Assembly (NCBI RefSeq): GCF_029601685.1
Contig: NZ_JARRIR010000005.1
Coordinates: 1-64,000, forward strand
Origin: Metarhizobium sp017305935
GTDB taxonomy: Bacteria; Pseudomonadota; Alphaproteobacteria; Rhizobiales; Rhizobiaceae
DNA length: 64,000 nucleotides
Reading direction: 5' to 3'
Both the position numbers and the translations under genes were made by a program. Positions 8,485 to 16,710 of the stretch are shown here, piece after piece (positions within the stretch are counted from its first letter, which is position 1; each line of letters begins with the position of its first letter). The notes beneath the pieces are model-generated. The model searched no databases, was not told the origin of the DNA, and saw nothing but the letters and a program-made list of their open reading frames with translations.

Positions 8485-8507
8485 AAGGCGGCCATGGAGG
8501 CCGCCTT
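8485..8507 (-). terminator. Terminator hairpin for the CpdR-like gene
   Basis: A perfect 9-bp stem (AAGGCGGCC at 8485-8493, GGCCGCCTT at 8499-8507) closes a 5-nt loop 25 bases beyond the stop codon of the minus-strand response regulator gene. The base run on its downstream side is short. Confidence 0.6.
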
Positions 8508-8531
8508 GACGATTTTCGTTTCCGATTGACT

Positions 8532-8891
8532 TTACGCCGCCAGAGCGTGCGCCACGGCCTTGCGGATATCCGGCAGGGCAAAGGGTTTCGAGACGACGTC
8601 GACGATCTTTTCCATCAGGTCGTCGGCGCGTTCGCGCTGCTCGGCATAACCGGTCATCAGTAGGATCTTCATGCCGGGATAGGCGGATGCCGCCTTGTGG
8701 GCCAGTTCGATGCCGTCCATGACCGGCATGCGGATATCCGAGAGCAGCAGGTCGAAACCGCCTTCCTGCAGCCGCTCCAGCCCTTCGGCGCCGTCGGCCG
8801 CCTCATAGGTCTCGTGGCCATCGAGGCGCAGGGCCCGGGCCACGAAACTGCGCAGCGAATCCTCGTCTTCCGTGATCAGAATTCTCGCCAT
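8532..8891 (-). CDS. cpdR: Single-domain response regulator, CpdR-like
   Basis: The 119-residue product is a bare receiver domain. It has the acidic pair in ILITEDED, the phospho-acceptor aspartate in LLLSDIRMPVMDG, a threonine in LLMTGYAEQ and the lysine in VVSKPFALPD. Without an output domain it must act by protein-protein contact. In Caulobacter, unphosphorylated CpdR primes ClpXP proteolysis and so drives cell-cycle progression. Proteins with this MARILITEDEDSLRSFV start are, as I recall, annotated as CpdR in rhizobia; S. meliloti has two. The ATG at 8891 has GGAG 7 bases upstream, whereas the ATG at 8897 is too close to it. A different receiver protein is possible. Confidence 0.75.
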   Translation of the reverse strand: MARILITEDEDSLRSFVARALRLDGHETYEAADGAEGLERLQEGGFDLLLSDIRMPVMDGIELAHKAASAYPGMKILLMTGYAEQRERADDLMEKIVDVVSKPFALPDIRKAVAHALAA

Positions 8892-9066
8892 CGCCATGCT
8901 CCGTCTGTTGTCTTCCGTTCGAGAAGGAGATCAACAGAGTTTCGTATGCGATCGGTAAACAGACGGGGATCGGACGCGTGACGTGGTTAACAAGGTCTGT
9001 CGGACATGCCGCACAAAATCAAGCATCGATTCTGCACATCGCGGCCTGCGGGATCAAGAATGGCGA

Positions 9067-9615
9067 TCAGCCTTCGGCATCACCTGTAACGACGCCGACG
9101 AAAGGAAGTTCCCGAAAAGCGTAAGCCACGTCCATGCCGTAGCCGACGACGAAATAATCGGGGCATTCGAAGCCGACATAATCGGCCTCCAGCTTTTCCT
9201 GGCGCTTGACGCTCTTGTCGAGCAGCACGGCGATGGTGACGTTGCGCGCGCCGCGCTCGTAGAGCAGTTCCTTGGCGAACAGCAGCGTGCGGCCGGATTC
9301 GAGGATGTCGTCGATCAGCAGCACGTCGCGATCCTTGACGACGCTGTCGATGTCCTTGACGATGCGTACGCCCTTCGAGACCGTCCCCGTGCCATAGCTG
9401 GAAAGCGTGATGAACTCGACCTCTGGGGCGAGCCCGACATCGTGCAGGGCGCGAATGAGATCGGCGGCGAAGATGAACGAGCCCTTCAGCACGGCGATGA
9501 CCAGCAGATCCTTGGTCGGGCCGGCAGCAATGTCGCTGGCCATCTTGCGGTTGCGCTCGGCGATCTGCTCGGCGGTGAAAAGGGGCTCGATATTCTTTCC
9601 GCGGACGACGGGCAT
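9067..9615 (-). CDS. hpt: Hypoxanthine phosphoribosyltransferase
   Basis: The 182-residue enzyme salvages hypoxanthine (and usually guanine) by transferring phosphoribose from PRPP. The PRPP-binding loop VLLIDDILESGRT is clear, as are the N-terminal LLVIAVLKGSFIFAADL segment and the C-terminal PDYFVVGYGMDVA base-recognition region. Length matches the family. It lies on the minus strand between the CpdR-like gene and a membrane protein gene, and 43 bp separate it from the latter's stop. Confidence 0.95.
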   Translation of the reverse strand: MPVVRGKNIEPLFTAEQIAERNRKMASDIAAGPTKDLLVIAVLKGSFIFAADLIRALHDVGLAPEVEFITLSSYGTGTVSKGVRIVKDIDSVVKDRDVLLIDDILESGRTLLFAKELLYERGARNVTIAVLLDKSVKRQEKLEADYVGFECPDYFVVGYGMDVAYAFRELPFVGVVTGDAEG

Positions 9616-9657
9616 GGGCAGGAAACTCCATCTATTTCCTTTGCCGATACCACAACC

Positions 9658-10344
9658 TCAAGGGCGAGCGACAGCCGCCGTGGTGAAGGAAAGCTTGATT
9701 TGCGGATCTTTTCCACCCGGATGCGGCAAACGCGCCGCAAATCCGCGGCTGTGGCCGCTGAACATGGCGGTTGCCGGCGGCGCGATGATGGTGCTCGCCA
9801 CCATCCGCTCGCCCGACACCAGGTCGGCGCGGATATCCGGCACCGCCACCGTGCCGCCGGAGCGATTCTCGACGATGCCGCGCACCACCAGAACCTTCAT
9901 GCCGCCGGATTCCTCCGTGGTCAGCGTCACATGCGAGATGTCGAGCGGATTTTCGACGCCCGGCCCCGGGGCGCTGGCGCCGGCAATGCCGGCGAGACCG
10001 CCGGCCAGCGCAAACACCGCAACGGCCATCAGAGCCACGACGGCGGAAAAGGAGCGCTCCGACAGGCGGCGCAGGCCCTGTTCCACCCGGGCGACGAGAC
10101 CGGTCAGCATCGCGACATGGTCGGCAAGCCTCGCGCCACCCTGATGCGGCATGATGCGCGGACGGTTGTCGTTGGAGCGGGACGTCGGTCGGAAGGTGCC
10201 TTCGCCGCGCACCACCACGAAATCGGCGTCGACGACGTCGCCGCCACGCAGGCGCCGCTGGGGCGCAGCCGGACGCGGCTTCGGTTCTGGAGGAAGAAGG
10301 TCGTAAGGCCTGTTGGCGTGCTGCCGGGATCGAAATGTCGCCAT
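9658..10344 (-). CDS. Single-pass membrane protein with DUF3426-like C-terminal domain
   Basis: The 228-residue protein has a charged, proline-rich cytoplasmic N-terminus (residues 1-110). One membrane segment follows (about 122-145, AVVALMAVAVFALAGGLAG), then an exported domain beginning VLVVRGIVENRSGG. That pattern resembles the FxLYD/DUF3426 beta-sandwich found in MJ0042 zinc-finger membrane proteins, but the cysteines of a zinc finger are absent. The ATG at 10344 has GGAGAG upstream. It is divergent from ftsE, as related proteins often are in rhizobia. Function is unknown; an envelope role is inferred only from context. Confidence 0.7.
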   Translation of the reverse strand: MATFRSRQHANRPYDLLPPEPKPRPAAPQRRLRGGDVVDADFVVVRGEGTFRPTSRSNDNRPRIMPHQGGARLADHVAMLTGLVARVEQGLRRLSERSFSAVVALMAVAVFALAGGLAGIAGASAPGPGVENPLDISHVTLTTEESGGMKVLVVRGIVENRSGGTVAVPDIRADLVSGERMVASTIIAPPATAMFSGHSRGFAARLPHPGGKDPQIKLSFTTAAVARP

Positions 10345-10566
10345 GGTTTCGTGCTCTCCACCCACATGGTCCAAACTGCCAATGCGACCGGGGAACCCCT
10401 CTGGCGGCATTGAATCGAATCCCCTCCAATCGTAAACCGGAATGGTTAATGCTTCGGAAACGATCCCGGTTCCCCTTGGCCGGCTGGATCGATCTTTACC
10501 GCCCGTTAACCCAGTTGCTTAAGATATGGATGGAACGAACGCGCGCGAAACGAACGGGAACGCTCC

Positions 10567-11226
10567 TTGATTCACTTTGAGAATGTCGGCTTGCGATACG
10601 GCATGGGACCGGAAATCCTCCGCGATCTCACCTTCGACATTCCGGCAAAATCCTTCCAGTTCCTGACCGGCCCGTCGGGCGCCGGCAAGACGACGCTGCT
10701 GCGCCTGCTGTTCACCTCGCTCAAGCCCACGCGCGGCATCATTCGCATGTTCGACCGCGATCTCGCCGGCATTCCGCGCGGCGAGCTGCCGATGATGCGC
10801 CGTCGCGTCGGCATCGTCTTCCAGGATTTCCGCCTGCTCGACCACCTGACCACCTATGAGAACGTGGCGCTGCCGCTGCGCGTGCGCGGCAAGGACGAAT
10901 CGACCTACAAGACCGACGTGCTGGAACTTCTGAAATGGGTCGGCCTCGGCGAACGCATCAACGTGCTGCCGCCGGTGCTGTCGGGCGGCGAGAAGCAGCG
11001 CGCCGCCATTGCGCGCGCCCTCATCGACCGCCCGGAGATCCTGCTTGCCGACGAGCCGACCGGCAATGTCGATCCGCCGATGGCCCAGCGCCTGCTCAAC
11101 CTGTTCCTCGAACTCAACCGTCTCGGCACGGCCGTGGTCATCGCCACCCACGATCTCGGCCTGATGGACCAGCTCGACGCGCGGCGCATGATCCTCACCG
11201 AAGGGCGGCTCGACATCTATGAATAG
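10567..11226 (+). CDS. ftsE: Cell division ATP-binding protein FtsE
   Basis: The 219-residue ABC ATPase partners with FtsX at the septum, where it activates peptidoglycan hydrolases. Walker A is GPSGAGKTT, the signature is LSGGEKQR, Walker B is ILLADEPTGNVD and the switch histidine is in IATHD. Translation appears to start at TTG (10567), giving the N-terminus MIHFENVGLRYG; no ATG is available before the first ABC strand. It overlaps ftsX by 8 bp, showing coupled translation. Confidence 0.96.
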   Translation: MIHFENVGLRYGMGPEILRDLTFDIPAKSFQFLTGPSGAGKTTLLRLLFTSLKPTRGIIRMFDRDLAGIPRGELPMMRRRVGIVFQDFRLLDHLTTYENVALPLRVRGKDESTYKTDVLELLKWVGLGERINVLPPVLSGGEKQRAAIARALIDRPEILLADEPTGNVDPPMAQRLLNLFLELNRLGTAVVIATHDLGLMDQLDARRMILTEGRLDIYE

Positions 11227-12262
11227 GCCGCGCCCAAAAAACCAGGCCGCAGGCCGTCAGCCGCCGGCCGGTGTCAGACAGGCGGCCCCGCAAGCGCCGG
11301 TCCGCCGGCCGCCGATGCGCGTGCGCCCGACCGCGCCGATCGTGCCGCCCTCCAACATCCAGGGCAATGCGCTGATGGTCGTCATCGCCATCATGTCCTT
11401 TCTCGCCTGCCTGACGCTCGGGGGCGTCTCGATGGTGCGGGCCACCGCCGCGAGCTGGCAAAGCCAGATCTCGCGCGAGGTCACCATCCAGATCAAGCCG
11501 GACGAAGGCCTCGACATGGAAGCGGCGCTGGCCAAAGCCCGCGACCTGGCGCTGACCTTCGTCGGCACCAAGGACGCCGTCGTCATGGACGACCAGGCAA
11601 CCGCGCGTCTGCTCGAACCCTGGCTCGGCACCGGGCTCAATCTCGACGAACTGCCGGTGCCGCGCCTGATCGTCGTCACCATCGACGAGAGCAATCCGCC
11701 GGATTTCGATTCGATGCGGACGCAGTTGCAGAAGGAAGTGCCGCAGGCCTTCCTCGACGATCACCGCACCTGGGTCGACCGGCTCGTATCGATGGCGCAT
11801 ACGACCGTGATGATCGGGCTCGCCATCCTGGCGCTGGTCTTCGTCGCCATGGTGCTGACGGTGGTGTTTGCGACGCGCGGGGCGCTGTCGGGCAATCGCC
11901 ATATCGTCGAGGTGCTGCATTTCGTCGGCGCCGAGGCGGGCTTCATCGCCCGCGAGTTCCAGAAACATTTCCTGAAGATCAGCCTCAAGGGCTCGGCAGC
12001 CGGCGGCACGCTGGCGGCCTTGTGCTTCGCGGCCGCCAATGTCTGGCAGAGCCATACGCTGGCGACGCCGCAGACCGACCAGGCCACCGCCCTGTTCGGC
12101 ACCTTCACCATCGGCTGGGGCGGTTATCTCGGCATTTTCGCCACCATGCTGGTCATCGCACTTTTGACCACGATCACGGCGCGCCTGACCGTGATGCGTA
12201 CCATCGACGAGATCGACCAGGTGCGCTCCGATCCGTTGCGGATGGATTATCTGCCGGATTGA
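11219..12262 (+). CDS. ftsX: Cell division permease protein FtsX
   Basis: The 347-residue protein is the membrane partner of FtsE. A proline- and arginine-rich cytoplasmic N-terminus (1-50) precedes the first membrane segment (about 57-78). Then comes a large periplasmic domain (about 80-190) and three further helices near 198-222, 252-275 and 298-325. This four-helix layout with a periplasmic loop is diagnostic of FtsX. The N-terminal tail is long, as seen in other alphaproteobacteria. It overlaps ftsE and is followed after 48 bp by a YdcF gene on the same strand. Confidence 0.94.
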   Translation: MNRPRPKNQAAGRQPPAGVRQAAPQAPVRRPPMRVRPTAPIVPPSNIQGNALMVVIAIMSFLACLTLGGVSMVRATAASWQSQISREVTIQIKPDEGLDMEAALAKARDLALTFVGTKDAVVMDDQATARLLEPWLGTGLNLDELPVPRLIVVTIDESNPPDFDSMRTQLQKEVPQAFLDDHRTWVDRLVSMAHTTVMIGLAILALVFVAMVLTVVFATRGALSGNRHIVEVLHFVGAEAGFIAREFQKHFLKISLKGSAAGGTLAALCFAAANVWQSHTLATPQTDQATALFGTFTIGWGGYLGIFATMLVIALLTTITARLTVMRTIDEIDQVRSDPLRMDYLPD

Positions 12263-12310
12263 TCGCATGACGACCTGTTCCTTGCCGCATTCTGCCGGTA
12301 TCGAAGAATC

Positions 12311-13036
12311 ATGACCATGAGCCCGCGCAACAGCGAATTCGACACATCGGGAACCATGCCCGCCGGCCGCAAGCCGCCGCGGCGCGGCCCGCTGCGCCGT
12401 CTCGCACGGGCGCTGGGCTTCGCGGCCGTCATCGCCTGCGCCTGCTTCTTCGCCGGTTTCCTGTGGTTCGCCGACTGGGTGACGACGCTGACACCGCCCG
12501 CCGACCCCAAGGCGGATGCCATCGTGGTGCTGACCGGCGGCTCGCAACGCATCGACCAGGCGGTGGAGTTGCTGCGCGGCGGCGCGGGCTCGCGCCTGCT
12601 GATTTCGGGCGTCCATCCAGCCACCTCGCGCAACCAGATCCGCAAGCTGACCGGCAGCTCCGACGAGTTGTTCCGCTGCTGCGTCGATATCGGCTACGAC
12701 GCACTCGACACCATCGGCAATGCCAACGAGACGGTGCGCTGGATCCATGAGCGTGGCTACAGGCGCGTGCTGGTGGTCACCAACAATTACCATATGCCGC
12801 GCAGTCTGTTCGAACTGCGCCGCGTCGCCCCGGAAACGGAATTCGTGCCCTATCCGGTGGTCCGCTCCGATCTCAAGGCGAAAAACTGGTTCGCCGATCC
12901 GGACGTGCTGCGCGCGCTGCTGTTCGAATACGGCAAGATCGTCGCCGCCTCCGCCCGCGACGTCCTGGGCTTTGGCAACCGCACCGGTCTGCGCGGCATC
13001 GAGGCCGGCATGGCGGGGTCTTCCGCCAAGCCGTGA
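12311..13036 (+). CDS. YdcF family protein (DUF218)
   Basis: The 241-residue protein has one N-terminal membrane anchor (about residues 38-58) and a DUF218 domain starting at AIVVLTGGSQRIDQAVELL. The family-typical motifs NANETVRWI and VTNNYHMPRS follow. Related proteins include SanA and ElyC, implicated in envelope integrity and lipid carrier metabolism; the biochemical activity is not established. It is co-oriented with ftsEX and plsC. A second ATG 6 bases downstream (MSPRN) would change the start by only two residues. Confidence 0.88.
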   Translation: MTMSPRNSEFDTSGTMPAGRKPPRRGPLRRLARALGFAAVIACACFFAGFLWFADWVTTLTPPADPKADAIVVLTGGSQRIDQAVELLRGGAGSRLLISGVHPATSRNQIRKLTGSSDELFRCCVDIGYDALDTIGNANETVRWIHERGYRRVLVVTNNYHMPRSLFELRRVAPETEFVPYPVVRSDLKAKNWFADPDVLRALLFEYGKIVAASARDVLGFGNRTGLRGIEAGMAGSSAKP

Positions 13037-13082
13037 GGCGCCGGACTTTGCGTCCGGCCTCATTTTCGTGTATCGGCGAAGA

Positions 13083-13160
13083 GAGCGTTTCCAGGAAAAG
13101 TGTGTAGCGGTTTTTTCGTTCGGGAATGCGACAAGCAAACAATGCTTTTCCGGGAAAACG
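13083..13160 (+). repeat. Intergenic mosaic repeat
   Basis: The sequence opens GAGCGTTTCCAGGAAAAG, continues GTAGCGGTTTTTTCG and GGGAATGCG, then has a second TTTTCCGGGAAAA arm. It shares its core with the copies at 4169, 13985 and 34638. It lies between the YdcF gene and plsC, and a spurious ATG within it would lengthen plsC by 24 codons. Confidence 0.65.
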
Positions 13161-13197
13161 GAAACAGCCAGATCCCGCCTGCACGAGACCCCGCCTC

Positions 13198-13986
13198 ATG
13201 ATCCGCCTGCGATCCATCCTGTTCAATACGCTGTTCTATGCCAACCTGATCCTCAGGATGATCTTTCTGACACCAGTCTATTTCCTGCTGCCGCGCAAGC
13301 AGGCCTATGCGATTCCCAAGGCCTGGGCGCGCTCAAGCAACTGGCTGTTCGCCAAGGTCAACGGCACGCATTTCGAGATCGAGGGACTGGAAAACATCCC
13401 GAAAAGCGGCGGCTACATTCTGGCTCCGAAACACCAGTCCTTCTGGGACACCTATGCGCTGCTGCCCTGGCTGAACGATCCGGTCTATATCCTCAAGCGG
13501 GAACTGATGTGGATCCCGCTGTTCGGCTGGTATCTGTGGAAGCAGCGGATGATCCCGGTCAATCGCGGCGCGCGCGGCAAGGTGATGCTGGAGGTGTTGA
13601 AGCGCACCCGCATCGAGATGGCCGCCGGCCGGCAACTGATCATCTATCCCGAAGGCACCCGCCGCCCGCCGGGCGCCGCCCCGGAATACAAGTATGGCAT
13701 CGCCCGCATGTATCGCGATCTCGGCGTGCCTGTCGTGCCGGTCGCCATGCATCCCGGCCTGTTCTGGCCGCGCCGCCAGACGCTGCGCTATCCCGGCCAT
13801 TTCAAGGTGCGCATCCTGCCGGCCATCCAGCCGGGACTGGAGCCTGACGTCTTCTTCAAGAGGCTGGTCGAGGAGACGGAAAAGGCGAGCGACGAGCTCC
13901 TGATCGAAACCGCGCGCGACAACCCGCATGTGCCGCTGCCGCCGACGGCGGCGCAGCGACTGAGGGAGCTTCAGGCCAAGGTCTAG
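13198..13986 (+). CDS. plsC: 1-acyl-sn-glycerol-3-phosphate acyltransferase
   Basis: The 262-residue membrane-bound enzyme acylates lysophosphatidic acid to phosphatidic acid in phospholipid synthesis. The HX4D catalytic block appears as KHQSFWD, and the substrate-binding block as YPEGTRRPPG. One hydrophobic N-terminal segment (about 8-28) would anchor it in the inner membrane. The ATG at 13198 was chosen because the longer open frame begins inside a mosaic repeat and lacks PlsC similarity. Its TAG stop is supplied by the edge of the next repeat element. Confidence 0.92.
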   Translation: MIRLRSILFNTLFYANLILRMIFLTPVYFLLPRKQAYAIPKAWARSSNWLFAKVNGTHFEIEGLENIPKSGGYILAPKHQSFWDTYALLPWLNDPVYILKRELMWIPLFGWYLWKQRMIPVNRGARGKVMLEVLKRTRIEMAAGRQLIIYPEGTRRPPGAAPEYKYGIARMYRDLGVPVVPVAMHPGLFWPRRQTLRYPGHFKVRILPAIQPGLEPDVFFKRLVEETEKASDELLIETARDNPHVPLPPTAAQRLRELQAKV

Positions 13987-14127
13987 AGCATTTCCAGCAA
14001 AAATGCGGAGCGGTTTTGCGACAACGACATGCGAAAAATCAACGGCCGAAAGCGCAGGAGCGAATCTTAAAGATCGCGACGCGCTTTAGAGCGCTTCTGC
14101 GTTTCCGTGAAAAGCTGAAGCACTCTA
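13985..14127 (+). repeat. Full-length intergenic mosaic repeat between plsC and chaC
   Basis: About 143 bp: it begins AGAGCATTTCCAGCAAAAAT, has AGCGGTTTTGCG in the left half, and ends TTTCCGTGAAAAGC...CACTCTA as a diverged inverted right arm. The left edge overlaps the plsC TAG stop and the right edge carries the TAG stop of the opposing chaC gene. The whole convergent intergenic region is therefore the element. Confidence 0.7.
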
Positions 14128-14658
14128 AGTCGGCGTGCGCATCCGCCGCACTTCCGACGCCACACTTTCCAGCCACTGGTCGCGGATGCCGATCTCGCGC
14201 AGATGATCGACGGTGTTGAATACATAGGCGTCGTTGGGACCGGAGCGGCCGACCGCCGCATGCACCACCATGGCTGCCTCCATGACGTCGAGACCGCCGG
14301 CATATTGATGATGGGCGCGGTCGCAGACATAGGTCAGCGCCTGCACCCGGCGGCGGTCGGGCAGCGTCACCGGCAGCGTCCGCTCCAGATAGACATGGGT
14401 CACCAGTTCGCGCTCGCGCAGGTAATCGACGACGCCGCCGAATTTTTCCGCCTCGACACGGAAAGCCATGCCGCGGCAGGAGCCGCCACGATCCAGCCCG
14501 AGGACAAGCCCCGGCCTTTCCTGCGTGCCGCGATGCACCCAGGAACGCACGCACAGCGCCCGGCGATAACCGTTCAGCGTCGCGACCTCCCGCGCCACAT
14601 AATCGAAACCGGGATTCCACATCAGGGATCCGTAGCCAAAGACCCAAAATTCGTCCAT
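14125..14658 (-). CDS. Gamma-glutamylcyclotransferase, ChaC-like
   Basis: The 177-residue protein starts MDEFWVFGYGSLMWNPGF, the substrate-binding loop of the ChaC family. It continues with RALCVRSWVHRGTQERPGLVLGLDRGGSCRG and the glutamate-bearing YLRERE segment. ChaC enzymes break glutathione into 5-oxoproline and Cys-Gly in the cytoplasm. The ATG at 14658 is preferred; a GTG four codons upstream is also in frame. It converges on plsC, and its stop lies in the mosaic repeat. Confidence 0.9.
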   Translation of the reverse strand: MDEFWVFGYGSLMWNPGFDYVAREVATLNGYRRALCVRSWVHRGTQERPGLVLGLDRGGSCRGMAFRVEAEKFGGVVDYLRERELVTHVYLERTLPVTLPDRRRVQALTYVCDRAHHQYAGGLDVMEAAMVVHAAVGRSGPNDAYVFNTVDHLREIGIRDQWLESVASEVRRMRTPT

Positions 14659-14755
14659 ATCGCCAGCCACATCAACACCCGGAAAAAGAGAGCAGGTGCC
14701 GCGATTCGCAAATCACGATCTGCCTTGCAATCGGAAGACACCATTGGAGAACAGG

Positions 14756-15772
14756 ATGGCAGCGTCAAGCGCAAGCGGGAAAAGCACCGTAGCGAAAAAG
14801 GTGACGATTCTCGGCGTCTGCGTCGTCGCCGCCATCGGGCTTTACACCGGCGGCTGGTACTTCGCGGCGGAAAAGATCAAGGAAAAGACGTTGGAACTGA
14901 TCGCCGGCGGGCCGGATGCGCCTGTTACCGCCACCTGCCGCGATGCCGAAATGCGCGGCTATCCCTTCCGCCTCGGCCTGTTCTGCTCCGGCGTCAACGT
15001 CGACGATCACCGCAACGGCGTCTCGGCCAGTTTCGGCGCGTTGCGCTCGGCGGCGCAGGTTTATGATCCCCAGCATATCGTCTGGGAACTGGACCAGCCG
15101 GCGACGATCCACAGCAGCGACGGCCTGTCGCTGTCGTCGGAATGGTCGAACCTGCAATCCAGCGTCCAGCTCGATGGCAGGCGGCTGCTGCGCAGCGCGC
15201 TGGTGGTCGACGATCCCAGGACCTCCATTGCCCATCCGCTGCTGCCAGAGGGCCTGAAGCTGAATGCGAAGCATGGCGAGATGCATCTGCGCCGCAACGG
15301 CATGGATCTCGATGCCGCCTTGTCCCTCGATGCGCTGGCCGCCGTGCTCGGCAACGGCCGGAACCTGCCGCCGCTCGACCTGCGCGCCGACGTGACGGTG
15401 GTCGATGGCGCCGCCTTGCTGCAGGGCGGCGGCGATCTCGCCGGACACCAGGCCGAACTGCGCAAGCTGTCCGCCGATCTCGGCGAAGGCCGCACCTTCA
15501 CCGTCAGCGGCCCGCTGTCGGTCGACGAGGAAGGTTACCTCTCGGGGCGGCTGAAGGTCGAGGTGGCCGGCATCGATCAATGGCGGGCCGCGCTGAAGGC
15601 CGCGGCACCCGAAGCCGACAAGACCATCGACACCGCCATCAACATGCTCACGGCGCTGGTATCGGGTGGCGACACGGTGTCGGTGGATCTGGTTCTGCAG
15701 AAGGGCAAGGTTCTGGCCGGCGGCTTCATTCCTGTCGCCAAGCTGCCGCCGCTCTTTCCCCCGAGGCAATAA
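14756..15772 (+). CDS. DUF2125 domain-containing exported protein
   Basis: The 338-residue protein begins with a basic stretch and one hydrophobic segment (about residues 14-36), a signal peptide or anchor. A long beta-rich region follows without recognisable catalytic motifs. The TCRDAEMRGYPFRLGLFCSG segment matches the usual start of the DUF2125 domain known from alphaproteobacteria. The layout resembles AsmA-like or lipid-transport beta folds, but that is only an impression. The ATG at 14756 follows GGAGAACAGG. It is convergent with tyrC. Confidence 0.85.
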   Translation: MAASSASGKSTVAKKVTILGVCVVAAIGLYTGGWYFAAEKIKEKTLELIAGGPDAPVTATCRDAEMRGYPFRLGLFCSGVNVDDHRNGVSASFGALRSAAQVYDPQHIVWELDQPATIHSSDGLSLSSEWSNLQSSVQLDGRRLLRSALVVDDPRTSIAHPLLPEGLKLNAKHGEMHLRRNGMDLDAALSLDALAAVLGNGRNLPPLDLRADVTVVDGAALLQGGGDLAGHQAELRKLSADLGEGRTFTVSGPLSVDEEGYLSGRLKVEVAGIDQWRAALKAAAPEADKTIDTAINMLTALVSGGDTVSVDLVLQKGKVLAGGFIPVAKLPPLFPPRQ

Positions 15773-15786
15773 GCGGCGGCAAGAAC

Positions 15787-16710
15787 TTACTTTTTATCCA
15801 GCGCGTGACGTCCGAAGTCCGGCGCGTCGACATCCTGCCCCGCTTCGACGATGGAGCGGCGGATCGCGCGGGTGCGGGTGAAGAGATCGAACAGCTTGTC
15901 GCCCTCGCCCCAGCGGATCGCCCGCTGCAGATAGGCCAGATCCTCGGAGAAGCGCGCCAGCATTTCCAGGATCGCATCCTTGTTGTGCAGGCATACATCC
16001 CGCCACATGGTCGGGTCGGAGGCCGCCAGGCGGGTGAAATCGCGAAAACCCGAGGCCGAATATTTGATGACTTCGGATTCCGTCACCGTTTCCAGGTCGT
16101 CGGCGGTGCCGACGATATTGTAGGCGATGATATGCGGCAGGTGCGAGACGATGGCCAGCACCTTGTCGTGATGGGGCGGATCCATCTCGTCGACGCGGGA
16201 ACCGAGCGTTTCCCAGAATGTCTTCAGCTTGGCGAGCGCCGCCGGATCGGTTTCCGGAAGCGGCGTCAGGATGCACCAGCGACCATGAAACAAACCTACG
16301 AAGCCGGCGTCGGGACCGGATTTTTCCGTGCCCGCAATGGGGTGGCCGGGAATGAAATGCACATGCGGCGGCATGAACGGCAACATCTGCGCGATGACAG
16401 AGGTTTTCGTGGAGCCGACATCGGTGACGATGGCGCCCGGCTTCAGGGTGCCGGCGATCTGCTCGGCGACCGCCCCGGAAGCGCCGACCGGCACCGAGAC
16501 GATCACCAGATCGGCATCCTTCACCGCTTCCGCGGCGCAAGCGACGTATTCGGTGCCGAGCCCCAGTTCCTCGGCGCGTTTCAGCGTCTCGGGGCTGCGG
16601 CTGGAGACGACGACCTGCCTCGCCAGCCCGAGCGCCGCGATATCGCGCGCGATCGAGCCGCCGATCAGGCCGATGCCGATCAACGCGACGCGTTCGAACT
16701 GGATGCTCAT
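15787..16710 (-). CDS. tyrC: Prephenate/arogenate dehydrogenase
   Basis: The 307-residue enzyme oxidatively decarboxylates prephenate or arogenate with NAD(P) in tyrosine synthesis. The Rossmann motif GIGLIGGS lies at the N-terminus, VTDVGSTKTSV near residue 100, and the histidine-bearing FIPGHPIAGTEKSG is the substrate-binding segment. There is no fused chorismate mutase; a separate one is encoded at 30.8 kb. Its ATG overlaps the hisC stop by four bases (ATGA), so the two are translationally coupled. Substrate preference cannot be read from the sequence. Confidence 0.93.
   Translation of the reverse strand: MSIQFERVALIGIGLIGGSIARDIAALGLARQVVVSSRSPETLKRAEELGLGTEYVACAAEAVKDADLVIVSVPVGASGAVAEQIAGTLKPGAIVTDVGSTKTSVIAQMLPFMPPHVHFIPGHPIAGTEKSGPDAGFVGLFHGRWCILTPLPETDPAALAKLKTFWETLGSRVDEMDPPHHDKVLAIVSHLPHIIAYNIVGTADDLETVTESEVIKYSASGFRDFTRLAASDPTMWRDVCLHNKDAILEMLARFSEDLAYLQRAIRWGEGDKLFDLFTRTRAIRRSIVEAGQDVDAPDFGRHALDKK

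Noticed and set aside
10506..10522. CtrA-like box TTAA...TTAA upstream of ftsE
   Set aside because: The two TTAA blocks are separated by 9 bp, not the 7 bp of the CtrA consensus, so I do not claim cell-cycle control.
11195..13138. A 647-codon minus-strand frame across ftsX and the YdcF gene
   Set aside because: It lies opposite two recognised genes and has no motif or start signal.
13126..13197. N-terminal extension of plsC
   Set aside because: The extra codons fall in the mosaic repeat, and the PlsC family begins near MIRLRSILFN.
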